64,000 nucleotides of DNA from Trachythela sp. YZ-2020. Its lineage: Eukaryota > Cnidaria > Anthozoa > Malacalcyonacea > Clavulariidae. The stretch lies in contig JADLSH010000375.1 of NCBI GenBank assembly GCA_016169945.1, positions 1,498,501 to 1,562,500 on the forward strand, in the 5' to 3' direction. Positions 21,901 to 30,594 of this stretch are shown here, one piece after another; position 1 is the stretch's first letter, and each line of letters opens with the position of its first letter. The position numbers were made by a program, and so were the translations under genes. The notes under the pieces were generated by a model that searched no databases, was not told the DNA's origin, and saw only the letters and a program-made list of their open reading frames with translations.

Positions 21901-24626
21901 GCCTAAAGATTTTATATATACAACTTTTAATTCTGGCTGAATTTAATGCGATCATCCCAAGAACAACTTATTTGCTTAGTGCGCGTGTGTGCCACTATTT
22001 AATGTATCAATATATTTTCTATAGCAAACAACTGAACCACATTTCCCGGAGCAGCTGATAATTGCAATAAACAAGCATGGCGTGAGCCTGATTAACAGGC
22101 AAACCAAGGTAAAATAATGCTTTATGTATTTGGGGCCCCCTATGACGTCATCATCTTGAAACAGCAGAAAGGGTGGTCGAAAGGCCACATGCATGAGAGG
22201 CGGCCCTGACTTGAAAGGGGCCCAACTGACTTGAAAGGGGGCCCAACTGACTTGAAAGGGGGCCCAATTGACTTGAAAGGGGGCCCAACTAACTTGAAAG
22301 GAGCACTTTCCAATCTTGGAAAAGGGTTCCCTCTTGATATCGAGGCGTCTCTATCATGTTCGGGGCTGGAAACGTTGTGCCCTTTTCCCCACCCCTTGTA
22401 TCACCCCAGCATCTTCTGTAAAAAGAAAACATCCACTGCTTTTACTTATAGTTCTATAATATGCATCTTCGTTTACACAGGAAATTCTTGAAACGTATCC
22501 CTTCACTAAGATCTCGAACTGGAGCAGTGGTAATACGTATTATCATATGACAATTGGTAACCTTATGAAAGGAAGCAAGTTCTTGTGCGAGACATCTCTG
22601 GTAAGTGCAGTGGTTAACTGCTATGGTTTTAGCTTAGAGTCATGACCCCATTGCAGCTGACATAACAGGAATTTACTTGGGGTACTGGGATTCTCACATG
22701 GTTTCTCACGATTGGTCAAGTTGTATGAAGTATACATATCAAGTATACATACAGGGTGTCCCAAAAAAATGCCCCCCACTATATTTTGTAGCATTACTAA
22801 CGTTAGCTTTAATGGAAGTTTCAGGTTTCTATATTGGATGGAATATTAACTATTATATCTTGCCAATATATGGATATTTGACTGATCAAAATAACCAACC
22901 GTTTGCCTTCTAGAATCACTTAAGGTGGCGACACCAATTTTGGAACCCGTCCAAATTATGGAAATTGGGTTAAAGTATTTCAATACTTTTAGAAGGATTT
23001 TTAAAGAGAACACCTACCTATCATCTGCACAACTGATTATTTGTGATCCCTATCATCAAGATTTCGTTTCATGTAAAAATTAGTAAAAATGAGGCTAAAG
23101 CCCTGGAAAGATGCGGAAAATATCCAGAATTTACTTTTCTCCATCCATTTTGTCCCAAAACAATAATTCAGTGCATTTTCCTTTCCACAAATTATTGATG
23201 TTAGCGACAAAAAAATCATCAGTTTTAGAATAGATAGGTAGCCATTTGCTTTAAAAATCCGTTGTAGAAGTTTCGAAATATGGTTAGCCGAATTTCCATA
23301 ATTTGGACAAGTCGCAATATTGGTGTCTCAACCTTCATTGATTCTAGAAGGCAAGTGGTTAGTTATTTTGATTGTTAAATACCAATGGATGGACATGAAA
23401 CGTTTATTATTCAATTCAAAAATTTGAATCTTCGATTAAAGTAATACCACAAAATACGACGGGTGGCATTTTTTTGGGACACCTTGTATACTTCAAAATT
23501 TGATTACTCTCGCTTACACAACTCTACTTAATGATATACGCCTGATTCACAAGACAAGCAACGAATTGCGCCCGCTCTCCTGAATTTTTGCCAAGCGTTT
23601 TTGGCTCCAACGAACCTCTTCATTTTTTGAAGTCTTTTATCGTCCCTCGATGTCTTTTATAGCTCAATTTCTCTCATTACCTCATCCGGTCATTTGCGGA
23701 ACTATTCGAAAGTGTCGTCCATTCAATATAATAACTCTTAAGTGTTTTCCAGTTGTCTATATATACATTATATATAAACCACAGAATAAAGATCTATACA
23801 GAAGGGCCACTCAGCGGTGCAACGTGTCCTCGGTTTTTTATGCAAAAATATGCAGTTTACTGACCAGAGTAATGGCGAACCAGCCAGTTCAGCGTGCTTA
23901 TTGGCCAGAAAAAGCAATTGACTGGCCAGAGTAATGGAGGCCAACATGCGTAATGCGATATGCGCGACCCCAAAAAATTCAAAGGTTCCCAAGAGGGTGA
24001 ACCCTCTATATAATATTTACTCTTTGATATAAACACTTTAGGACTTCAGCAGTTTGAATAGTAAATGACAATCTGAAAATTGTCAGTATGTTTTATGATC
24101 ATATTTCGATCGATAAAAACACAGTTTGTGAATTGTGAATTTTCGTTCTAGTATAAATAATCTTCAGACGAATTAACAGGAAATATTGCATATTGTTACA
24201 TTTCTAACTTACATGTATTCTGTTAATTAGTTTGAAGATGCTTTAGATTAAATCGAAAATTTACTATCTTAAGATGTTTTAATGATAGAAATATGATTAC
24301 TAAACACCCAAATTGTCAGACTAGCATCCATTTTATTATTGATGAAAAAGTCAGTTGGTAAAGGGTTCTATTTTACAATCATTGAGCAACTTCTTAATCA
24401 CTAACATTGTACAGCACTAATGTAGTTCTAAAATTGTGGATTTGATCATTTTATGGGTCTTATGACCAGTTCGTAAACTCTTTTTACTTATAAACACAAA
24501 TTCATTTCATTATTTTCTTTCGAACAGGGTTATAAAATGGATGACCTACTAACCTCGTACATATCAATGATGTTAACTAACATTAACAAAGGAAAACGTG
24601 GTACAATTCATGGCGAAAGACTGTGA
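975..24626 (+). CDS. MYO7A: Unconventional myosin VIIa, C-terminal tail (27 exons, 5' partial)
   Basis: Actin-based motor of stereocilia/microvilli-type protrusions in animals; only the tail is in the window. Exons: 975-1070, 1148-1228, 1677-1822, 2791-2908, 3997-4125, 5281-5454, 6681-6908, 7763-7933, 8616-8860, 10905-11077, 12306-12496, 13158-13364, 14018-14096, 14685-14776, 14919-14980, 15515-15574, 16522-16672, 16783-16836, 18400-18514, 18986-19072, 19205-19323, 20065-20183, 20637-20703, 21252-21368, 22025-22108, 22481-22600, 24528-24626 (TGA 24624-24626). They sum to 3,384 nt and phases agree throughout. The product aligns end to end with the class VII tail: MyTH4, FERM, SH3, MyTH4, FERM. 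Landmarks: [72 protein letters not shown]. Motor and IQ exons must lie left of position 1. Gene class is near certain; the exact VIIa versus VIIb label rests on remembered similarity and follows the usual single invertebrate class VII gene. Confidence 0.95.
2233..2338. repeat. Palindromic foldback element with CpG-rich centre
   Basis: Two arms of about 45 bases (2233-2280 and 2295-2338) are reverse complements. They read GGAAATATGACTT and later AACAATATTTTAC on one side and the mirror on the other. The unpaired centre reads CACTCGCTGCGTTCGTTCG. It sits in a myosin intron. A related imperfect palindrome lies just upstream around 2055-2100. No transposase is present, so it would be non-autonomous. 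Confidence 0.6.
3701..3901. mobile_element. MITE, family A copy 1 (TTTAA flanks)
   Basis: The ends GCCTGGTTTCC and GGAAATCAGGC form terminal inverted repeats. TTTAA flanks both sides (3696-3700 and 3902-3906), fitting a target duplication or a TTAA-type target. Internal blocks, such as GACTATTTCACATCGTCG and ACATGACTTGGTCACGGCAG, recur in copies at 12.6 kb and 18.7 kb, all in introns of the same myosin gene. Confidence 0.65.
5148..5230. repeat. Short tandem repeat (AATCTGTGTGTTGAATTT, 3 copies)
   Basis: Three direct copies of AATCTGTGTGTTGAATTT are separated by A-rich spacers. The array lies about 50 bases upstream of the acceptor of the exon at 5281. Confidence 0.8.
5897..6243. repeat. Foldback element with internal direct repeat
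   Basis: Arms of about 50 bases (5897-5950 and 6190-6243) are inverted copies of the block GGGCTCG..AGGCCATAGTTAATAGAG. Inside, the phrase ATGGGATTTATGTTGAACGG is directly duplicated (around 5966 and 6005), a local tandem slip. It is intronic, with no coding potential of its own. Confidence 0.55.
7530..7700 (-). repeat. tRNA-headed SINE (decayed)
   Basis: On the minus strand the head reads GGTGGCAGATACGGTTAGAGCGCTGCC. The body contains GATTCTCTCCTGTGGTTCTC and ends near GAGACCGGTTTTTCTCCCTC. Head and body match the better preserved copy at 37626-37912. Intronic, about 60 bases upstream of the exon at 7763. Confidence 0.6.
8207..8541. repeat. Irregular cluster of GTGTGTT/AACACAC words
   Basis: Over about 335 bases the heptamer GTGTGTT, its complement AACACAC and close variants occur well over a dozen times. 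Orientation and spacing vary, so this is neither a simple microsatellite nor a clean inverted repeat. It occupies the middle of the intron between myosin exons 7933 and 8616. It may be a much-decayed nest of foldback repeats. Confidence 0.6.
9192..9360 (+). repeat. Dispersed repeat family B, copy 1
   Basis: This copy starts with TTTTAGCTGTCAAATG and continues with GGCCAAATACGATCCGAT, GGTCGAAA and TATTGAAATTATTCTCAT. The same ordered blocks recur at 26222-26395, in diverged form at 58440-58750 and 62815-62870, and on the minus strand around 28985-29075. No coding potential; probably a non-autonomous element. Confidence 0.55.
9401..9610 (+). repeat. tRNA-derived SINE
   Basis: The tRNA-like head reads GGGGCTTCGGTGGCGCAGTC with A-box-like TGGCGCAGTCGTC and B-box-like GAGTTCGATTCTCGC. 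The body has the phrase GTGGGTTTTCTCCGGGCACT and ends near GGTTAGGATACACAG. A tRNA head joined to a non-tRNA body is the standard SINE layout. It is intronic in the myosin gene. Confidence 0.7.
10150..10521. repeat. Nested palindromes (foldback within foldback)
   Basis: Outer arms carry GGCCGCCATGTTTGTGGTCA (about 10154-10177) and its complement (about 10496-10519). Within them lies a hairpin at 10188-10284 with centre GAGGCGCGATAGCGCCGAG. A second inverted pair around AAGCTCTGGAT / ATCCAGAGCTT lies at 10290-10320 and 10458-10484. Inside that is a perfect short hairpin CTCTACTAGCAGGATAT around 10395-10435. It fills an intron and suggests successive insertions of foldback elements. Confidence 0.65.
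11771..11999. mobile_element. MITE-like inverted repeat
   Basis: Long terminal inverted repeats (11771-11860 and 11906-11999) carry AATTAGCTAAAAA at the ends and GAAGTGAAGTTGAAGTTAGAA towards the centre. Total length is about 230 bases with no coding capacity. It is intronic in the myosin gene. Confidence 0.65.
12306..12496 (+). other. Myosin VII exon 11: SH3 domain
   Basis: Together with the end of the previous exon, this exon encodes the SH3 domain that sits between the two MyTH4-FERM units in class VII myosins. Visible SH3 features are the ALMDYES strand (previous exon), [12 protein letters not shown], the tryptophan of NSGWCKG, and the closing [12 protein letters not shown] with the conserved proline and tyrosine. 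Phase 1 in, phase 0 out. Confidence 0.9.
12619..12815. mobile_element. MITE, family A copy 2
   Basis: Ends CCCTGGTTTTCC and GAAAACCAAG form degenerate terminal repeats after a TTTAA at 12614-12618. Internal blocks GACTATTTCACATCGTCG and TTGGTCACGGCAGT match the copy at 3701-3901. Intronic. Confidence 0.6.
13871..13900 (+). repeat. Penelope-terminus relic with hammerhead-like core
   Basis: The stretch reads CTAACGAAGGGCC then GCTCGAAACGTC, the same layout as the minus-strand element at 38471-38510. The expected hammerhead core CTGANGA is CTAACGA here, with the invariant G changed, so it should be inactive. Intronic in the myosin gene. Confidence 0.45.
14097..14684 (+). other. Candidate U12-type (minor spliceosome) AT-AA intron
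   Basis: The intron starts ATATCCTTTT right after exon codon fragment TTA-G, a perfect match to the U12 donor consensus. A branch-site-like CCTTAAC lies at 14669-14675, placing its adenosine 10 bases before the 3' junction, inside the narrow U12 range. Reading frame and the conserved [11 protein letters not shown] run require exon 2 to start at 14685 (GT-ATT), so the intron ends TCAA. Shifting by one gives a TA-AG register with Asp instead of Gly. AT-AG would break the frame. All other introns of this gene seen here are GT-AG. Confidence 0.7.
14991..15156. repeat. Head-to-head Penelope-like termini (inverted repeat)
   Basis: Both arms carry CTACCTGAAAAATACAATAAG and GTTTCGAG, mirrored around a centre near 15075. 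Each arm, read outward, gives TCGAAACGTCGAAGTTC, then TTCAGGTAG, then CTCAACCGC. The same terminal block occurs at the 3' side of the Penelope-like remnant at 38430-39300, which identifies this pair as solo Penelope ends. It begins 10 bases after the donor of exon 14919-14980. Confidence 0.65.
17615..18190. repeat. Tandem duplication of a hairpin-headed unit (about 285 bp x 2)
   Basis: Two units start with AACAATTAGATTATGAGCTCA (about 17617 and 17902), followed by a hairpin. In unit 1 the hairpin is 17639-17700, arms TTTCTATGAGGTGATAGTT, centre GATGAGGGCGAAGCCCGAAT. The units share blocks AACAGTATTTC-like, TTGAAATAAAT and GCGTAGCCAA. The second hairpin is decayed. A third copy of the hairpin alone lies at 52515-52618 in another gene. 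Confidence 0.65.
18738..18906. mobile_element. MITE, family A copy 3 (decayed)
   Basis: Blocks GACTGTTTCACATCG and ACATGACTTGGTCACG match the copies at 3.7 and 12.6 kb in the same order. The terminal repeats are no longer clear. Intronic in the myosin gene. Confidence 0.5.
19385..19600 (-). repeat. tRNA-derived SINE
   Basis: On the minus strand the head reads CCAGCACTTGTGGTGTCGTG with B-box CGGGTTCAATCCTTGG about 50 bases on. The body runs CGCTACTCTGGTC to GTAGGTACCTCGGATCCCC. Layout and boxes fit a SINE with a tRNA head. Short related body fragments may be present at 19860-19990 and 20345-20420. Intronic. Confidence 0.6.
22206..22305. repeat. Minisatellite, 20-21 bp unit, about 5 copies
   Basis: The unit CTGACTTGAAAGGGGGCCCAA repeats nearly five times, with one unit one G shorter and late units carrying A/T changes. 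It lies in the intron between myosin exons 22108 and 22481. Confidence 0.9.
22752..23486. mobile_element. Mariner-type non-autonomous element (735 bp)
   Basis: Ends CAGGGTGTCCCAAAAAAATG and CATTTTTTTGGGACACCTTG are inverted repeats flanked by TA on both sides (22750-22751 and 23487-23488). This is the signature of the mariner/Tc1 superfamily. The inverted similarity extends inward: GCCTTCTAGAATCA near 22905 mirrors TGATTCTAGAAGGC near 23340. The whole element can fold back. No transposase frame remains. It sits in the last myosin intron. Confidence 0.8.
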
Positions 24627-25409
24627 GGTTGGTGAATACTGTAGTTATGCACCACATTCCGTGCGTTTCTTAAAGTTCTATTGCTTTTTAAATCATTGAA
24701 AAGATTACTAGTTAATTCCATTTTAAAGATATCGTAAAATCCTAAAAGAAACGCAATTTTTGTATCCTTGTTACACGTAAATCATGCCGAATCACGTCTT
24801 TGTTGTATTGATTAATTTAAATGTATTGGAATAAGTAAGGCGGTTATTGATTATCGTTTATTTACGTTTAGCCATAGTCAATAGAAAAAGGGTTAGGAAA
24901 TGCAATAGAAGTCCTGTCTAGACGTTGGCTTACCTTCATACCAAAATATCCTTTCTCATCCAATTTTCATCGATAATGAACCAAAATTTAATCGATTTGT
25001 CCTTGGCCTACGGCCAATATCAATTTGTATAATTTGTGTAGTCAATTTGTGTAATTTGTTCTGAGTTATCCTGCTGGCAGGTGAAAACATAACCTCCTGG
25101 CGGAGGTAATTATGACCTACAATCGTAGAATACTTCATTAGGACAATAATGGTAGAAACGAATTTAACTTGAAATGACTCGGACTGTCTCAATTGCGCTC
25201 TACCTTGTGAAGGCTAACAATAGAAATAGCGAAGCTGCATCGTAGAGTCACATAAATTATCTAATGGTAGGGTCAAAGTGATCAATTTATTCCAAAGAAC
25301 TTTCCAGGTTAGATGATGCAATCTGCAAAAACATAGTGGGGCTCAGCCCCTCCCCCAACGCCCCCCTCCACTACACCCCTGCTACTTAAACTGCAGCAAG
25401 ATGGTGCTA

Positions 25410-25517
25410 AGCCTCCCCCTAGCCGCCACCACTCAATGTTGTAAGTTGCAGAGCAGTGAGCAGCGTTTTTCGCATTTCATTGAGCAGTCAACATTGAGTG
25501 GTGGGGCAAGGGGAGGA
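25410..25517. repeat. Short inverted repeat (CCACCACTCAATGTTG arms)
   Basis: The arms AAGCCTCCCCCTAGCCGCC-ACCACTCAATGTTG and their imperfect complement near 25490-25517 flank about 45 bases. It probably is a small MITE. No target duplication could be assigned. Confidence 0.5.
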
Positions 25518-25960
25518 TATGGCTAATTAATCTATTAGGCGGATGATATGTGTGTCCGTATTTTAGGCAGTTTGTCCCGATATAATTCTATGATTGTATA
25601 TGATTTTCCCCTATTTCTTTAGTCGTTTGAGCTCAACAAAGGAACAATATGGACATTTCGCTGCAAATTGTCTGAATTCATCCTTCAGATATGATTAATT
25701 TGCAAGATTCAGAATTACATTCTTACGAACTGGTTGTTGTTTAATTTTCCTAATTTTATTTCTTTATTCCAATATTTATTTCGCTATTATTTATGTCCGT
25801 AATTATAGGCTAACAATTTATGAAATAATTTTTCTATTCCATTATGGATAGTTACTGTACTTTCAGTAAACAATTAATTAGGTAATGTAATTCATTTTAT
25901 TATAATTTGTTAATTACTGCATTTGTTATTTTATTTTTTGTACATTTTCGTAACTATGCT

Positions 25961-25966
25961 AATAAA
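25961..25966 (+). promoter_or_regulatory. Candidate polyadenylation signal of the myosin gene
   Basis: AATAAA about 1.3 kb after the stop codon is the first canonical hexamer I noticed downstream. Position alone supports it, so it is only a candidate. Confidence 0.3.
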
Positions 25967-26221
25967 TGCTTTAAATAAGTTTTTTGGTCAATTTTCGATG
26001 CTTTCCATGATATGATGGCAGCAGAAAATTTGAGAAATTTTAAATTTTGCCTATTAACGTATTATGTTGAGTAAAATGCAAATGCACCTTCTTCAAGTTA
26101 ATATACATTTTTAACAATAAACTATATCATGAAAAAGTGTATACATGCCTTTAGCGTGTTGTCGGGCGTTTATTATTTTGTCTATATATTTACTTTTTTC
26201 ATACCAACAAAGATCATTCTT

Positions 26222-26395
26222 TTAGCTGTCAAATGGTACCTTTTTTCTATCACTGCGATCAAAAATGGCCAAATACGATACGATTAAAAATTGCCGGTCG
26301 AAAACACATTTTTCCACCATTGGGAGTTGAGTTCAAAGCTATTGTCTGCCTATTGAAATTATTCGCAATTTCGTATTCAAATTTAAGAATTTTAA
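26222..26395 (+). repeat. Dispersed repeat family B, copy 2
   Basis: TTAGCTGTCAAATGG, ATGGCCAAATACGATACGAT, CCGGTCGAAAACACATTTTT and TATTGAAATTATTCGCAATT repeat the order seen at 9192-9360. Confidence 0.6.
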
Positions 26396-27083
26396 TAAGA
26401 TGGCGTAACCCATGGGCTATCCTTAACACTCGTAATGATTTTCGAAAATAAAATATGGTATAAAACGACCCTAATTAGTCATTAGCGCAAACAAGCCCGT
26501 GCATATTACGCTGCTGGCGAGCTGGCGAGCGTGGTAACTAGCGGTTTCATCTGGTACGACCCACGCTATATATATACTGGATTATGGCTGTTAAACCGGC
26601 AACGCAATATCCGCTACAGACTACATCATCAAGAACCACCAGCCGAAGTTGAATTTGTAGCTGGAGAGCACATTCTTCAAGCGTCGAAAACAACTAGGAT
26701 TTTGCTCAATAGCACAACACAACATAGTCATAGAGATACTTCAGGTAAAGGGCACTATATTGATCTTTTAACTCCTGACTATATACAGGAGATACTGTAG
26801 AATAGTTTGTTCAACGTTAAGCCTCGACAGTTAAAAATATAGTTGACTTTCGTTCAATCTATTCCCCAAGGGCTTAATGAGTTTAACTTCAAATTCATAG
26901 TACAGAAACTGCTTATGTTCGTCTATCGAGCCTGGCAGCCGTTTACTGCATGTAAGTTTTGATGTCGACGAGGTTTTACCGTAGGCGTATAGGTTCGTGG
27001 GACTTCCACTGTAACTGTGGTATAATGTGCAGTATGTCAACGGACATATTCAAAATCGGCAATGCTGCATATTTCCCGTATAT

Positions 27084-27540
27084 ATTATACGTGTAGGTTT
27101 AGGTCTACGAAACGCAAAGAGTGCTCGACAACATATAGTTAGAGCAAAATATAGATTTTCGCTTACCTCAAAACTGGTCTGCAACAGGCTGTTCATCTGT
27201 AAAAGAATCATCAGGCAGTGACAAGTGTCGAAACTGCCTGATGATTCTTTTACAGATGAAACAGTCTGTTGCAGACCAGTTTTGCGGTAAGCGAAAATCT
27301 ATATAATATTATATATACGTGTAGGTTTAGGTCTACGAAACGCAAAGAGTGCTCGACAACATATAGTTAGAGCAAATTATAGTTTTTCGCTTACCTCAAA
27401 ACTTGTCTGCAACAGGCTGTTTCATCTGTAAAAGAATCCTCAGGCAGTTTACCAGGTAAACTGCCTGATGATTCTTTTACAGATGAAACAGCCTGTTGCA
27501 TGCAGACAAGTTTTGAGGTAAGCGAAAAACTATAATATTA
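27084..27540. repeat. Tandemly duplicated long hairpin (228-bp period)
   Basis: Two tandem units begin with ACGTGTAGGTTTAGGTCTAC (27089 and 27317). Each holds a stem of about 70 base pairs: arms 27148-27219 with 27233-27305, and 27376-27450 with 27457-27536. Arms contain TTCGCTTACCTCAAAAC, CTGCAACAGGCTGTT and TGTAAAAGAATCATCAGGCA. Loops are only about 6-14 bases and differ between the units. Arms within a unit match better than the units match each other at several sites, suggesting arm-to-arm correction. No open frame is evident. Confidence 0.8.
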
Positions 27541-28439
27541 TATATATATATGCTACACCCAATGTGTGAAAATATTAAAGTGTTATGATACCGGCACTGT
27601 GGGTGAGATTTCACCGCGTGGAAAAAGACTGTCCGCTGCAGTTGAGGTATAGCGATACTGGGTGAGATTCACCGTAATGCATTCCACATCTGTGAAATAA
27701 GCGTTATGATACAATGTGGATGAGATACCACTCGTTTTCTTGTTCTTTGTTAATTCGTTCTTCAGTCACGGGGAGTTGTCCTGGTCATGTTGGGTCAGGG
27801 CTGTCTTCTCTTCGCTGGCTGCATGTTGAAGGTTCTCCGTTGATTATTACCTGATGTTTGTCTTGTTAAGGCGACAATATTATGGTTAGAGCAAGGTCTG
27901 GAATAACCAATTGCATGTGGTTCAAACAGACAGAGTTGCACGTCTGGTATAAATGTGAGTGGGGGGGGGGGGAGACCCCCATGCAGGCCGGCGAGGGAGG
28001 ACAATTAACGTTGACCATCTGAAACAGGCCTAGGGGATCCGGGTTTGCCTACTCGAACAAGCATAACAACCTGTATTTGTTGTCCCGTGATTATTACATT
28101 TTTGACCGGTGGACTTCACATCGTAATGCCAATAAGGAAGAGATTTAACACACTTTAGCTGTCGTTTTCCAGCTGACCATGTCAATAAGAGTCATCAGTC
28201 GAGTCCATGATAATAAGAGAAGCCTTGATATAGTAAATAAGATTTTGTAATAGCGTAATGATGAACCTTTCGGGTTTGGCAATAACTAAAGTTTGGAATC
28301 TATTTTTGGGTATAAGTTTGGAAATAAGGTTTGGGGAATGAGGTTTGGGAGTTATTTTGGGAGATTTCAAGATGTGAGGAACCGCATAGCACGGGATGGA
28401 AGCCATTAGGTACAGATAGACGTAAGATGGCGCTGACCA

Positions 28440-28795
28440 ATATTTGCTCCCATACCTTATTTTAACTGAGCATGAATCTGCGTGTTATTGAATAGAATAC
28501 TATTCTTAACACTCGTAATTCGGAAACGAAATATGGTATAAGACGACCCTAATTAGTCATTAGCGCAAACAAACCTGTGCATTGCGATGCTGGAGAGCTA
28601 TAAATATTAAATCCGGCCGAAAACTCCATTCTTGCTCAGTTCTACTGCTCAGTCGTGTGGTAGCTAGCCCACCCAGAACCCACCCCTTCGCGTGGGTCGT
28701 TCTCTGGCTGTTCCAGCTTGTCTTCGACTACGTTGACGAACATTTGCTCCCATACCTTATTTTAACTGAGCATGAATGTGAGTGTTATTGATAAA
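28440..28795. repeat. Direct repeats flanking about 260 bp
   Basis: The block ATTTGCTCCCATACCTTATT plus TTAACTGAGCATGAAT, followed by a shared GTGTTATTGA, occurs at about 28441-28492 and again at about 28742-28791. The layout could be a solo or decayed LTR pair or a local duplication. No coding sequence is visible. Confidence 0.55.
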
Positions 28796-29844
28796 TTTAA
28801 GTCTTAGTTGGTACATTTAAAGAAGGTTCAAGTCGCGATTTAACAACGGAATTTGGTGGTTGAAACAGTTTACGAAACAGACAGTTTCCAGACTGAACTG
28901 GCAATGCTGAACGTTTCACAAATAGGCAGCCATCATTTGGGCAAATAGTCGAAAATTCGAAACGTTTAATTCCCAAAGGTGGAAAAATGTGATTTCGACC
29001 ACTCTTTTTTCATCGGATCATTTTGGGGCGTTTTTGATCGCAGTGATACTAAAAAGGTGTCATTATATCCACGTCATCGTCACATCATTAAACACGCTGT
29101 TTTTACATTAGTTTAGTTTATATAGTTAACCCTTTATCCACCAAGAACATCTTTCCTGACGAGTGAAATCGTCTGGCGTTAGCCAGAGACGGAGGAGTAG
29201 AATACGGGTCATGCATGTTACTCGAAAGAATGAAGCACTTCGATCGTTGTTTCGAGCGAACGCTCTTAAAGTACCTTCTCTTCAAAGTGTTTGGGTTTAA
29301 ATATAAGAGGTCTAAGAGTAAATTTACCTTACATGCAGTAACAACATATATACAAAATCTTGACACGAACCGTCTGATCTTAACGTTAAATAATTGCAAT
29401 GCTCTATACTATAGTTTTAAGAATTCTTTCGTTTGATACAATACAAATTTTACTTCCGACCACAAATCGCCCGTGCTTTTCTCCGACGGTGCACTGCGGT
29501 CACATATCGAGGTAACCTCGGAGGTAACTTGTGAGACATGGGTCAGTCAGTCAGGCAAACACGCCGAGCAAAAGGGACGTGAGTGACAATTTATGGATTT
29601 AACATAATTGTAAACAAAGAGTGTCTGGGAGAAGTCTTTATTTTATAAACTATTAACAAACTTTTCCAAAGCAATAGACACTTCCCGAATTTGCTTGAGT
29701 GCACACGAAACGAGAGCTTGAAATCGAGGCGGACAATGTAATCCATTGTAAATAAACAGTTTTCATTGCCAGCCAATAAATTCGGGACGTGTCTATTAAT
29801 TTGCCATTTGAAAGAAATTTTAATACGCTGTATCTTAGGGCTTA

Positions 29845-29993
29845 AGGCTCTTTTCCACTCATCGCAAAAACCAACTCGCAAGCTCGCTGCGAGTACTTTT
29901 ATCCAATCAAAATGCGCGATAGTTAATTTTAATTAGATGCAAGCACTCGCAGCGGGCTTGCGAGTTGGTTTTGCAATGAGTGGAAAAGAGCCT
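29845..29993. mobile_element. Harbinger-type MITE with TTA target duplication (149 bp)
   Basis: Terminal inverted repeats AGGCTCTTTTCCACTCAT...CAAAAACCAACTCGCA are nearly perfect over about 50 bases. TTA occurs on both sides (29842-29844 and 29994-29996). A 3-bp TWA target duplication is the hallmark of PIF/Harbinger insertions. There is no internal frame. The arms include GCAAGCTCGCTGCGAGT. Confidence 0.8.
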
Positions 29994-30594
29994 TTAGGGG
30001 TCATCCAGAATCGTCGATTATTTCCACTAATAGCACTTGAAATTTAACATGTGATTATCTAATACCAAATCAATATAAGGTTGAAAGGACGTTATGTGCA
30101 ATCTAACAACCTGGCTTGTTTCGCAAAGCAGTCATTGCGTAAACCGGATCCTCATTGTTTACACCGCAAAAATCCGGGATTGCGGATCAATATACTTTGC
30201 AAATATATATTCGTGGTGTTTCAATCCAGAAATAAATCGCTATTTAGTCTTGCATGAAAGCAATATCGCGATTACACATTATTACCGACAATCGTTTTCC
30301 TAATGGGGATCAGACTAATGCAAATTTTCCTTGTTCCAATTCTTACTGGGAGCAAGAGCGAGTACCAGCCAATGTGGTAGCCCTTTGAGGGTAAAGCTAT
30401 ACTTTTTTGAGACATTTTGCCACAGGGAAGACTGGAACTAGAAAAATAAGCATCAAAATATGGTCTATTCAAAAATCTCGAAATGTAATCGACATGCTCG
30501 CAGAATTACTGATGAATTTTTAATAACTGTGGCATACATGAACCGAAAATTGGCCGAGTCTGTCATTCAAATAATTAATGTTCAGAAAATGCTT

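Larger units (their letters stand above)
16783..24626 (+). other. Myosin VII exons 18-27: FERM domain 2 and C-terminus
   Basis: Ten exons encode the second FERM domain, which in the family contacts scaffold and inhibitory partners. F1 lobe: [13 protein letters not shown], then [17 protein letters not shown]2 lobe: [46 protein letters not shown]3 lobe: [51 protein letters not shown]. The protein ends [11 protein letters not shown] and a TGA at 24624-24626. This is the usual length for class VII and leaves no extra C-terminal domain. The last intron (22601-24527) contains a mariner-type MITE. Confidence 0.95.
24627..30594. other. Convergent intergenic region between myosin VII and the YDxxEFL gene
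   Basis: No supportable gene. It holds the presumed myosin 3' UTR and a GC-rich inverted repeat at 25.4 kb. It also holds a family B repeat at 26.2 kb, duplicated hairpins at 27.1-27.5 kb, direct repeats at 28.4-28.8 kb and a MITE at 29.85 kb. A block around 26415-26520 (CCTTAACACTCGTAAT, GACCCTAATTAGTCATTAGC) recurs at 28495-28600. A short open frame at 26531-26800 is discussed as a finding only. Confidence 0.6.

Noticed and set aside
27084..27540. CRISPR-like repeat array
   Set aside because: Only two units, each a long inverted repeat, in a eukaryotic context with no cas genes; it is a duplicated hairpin.
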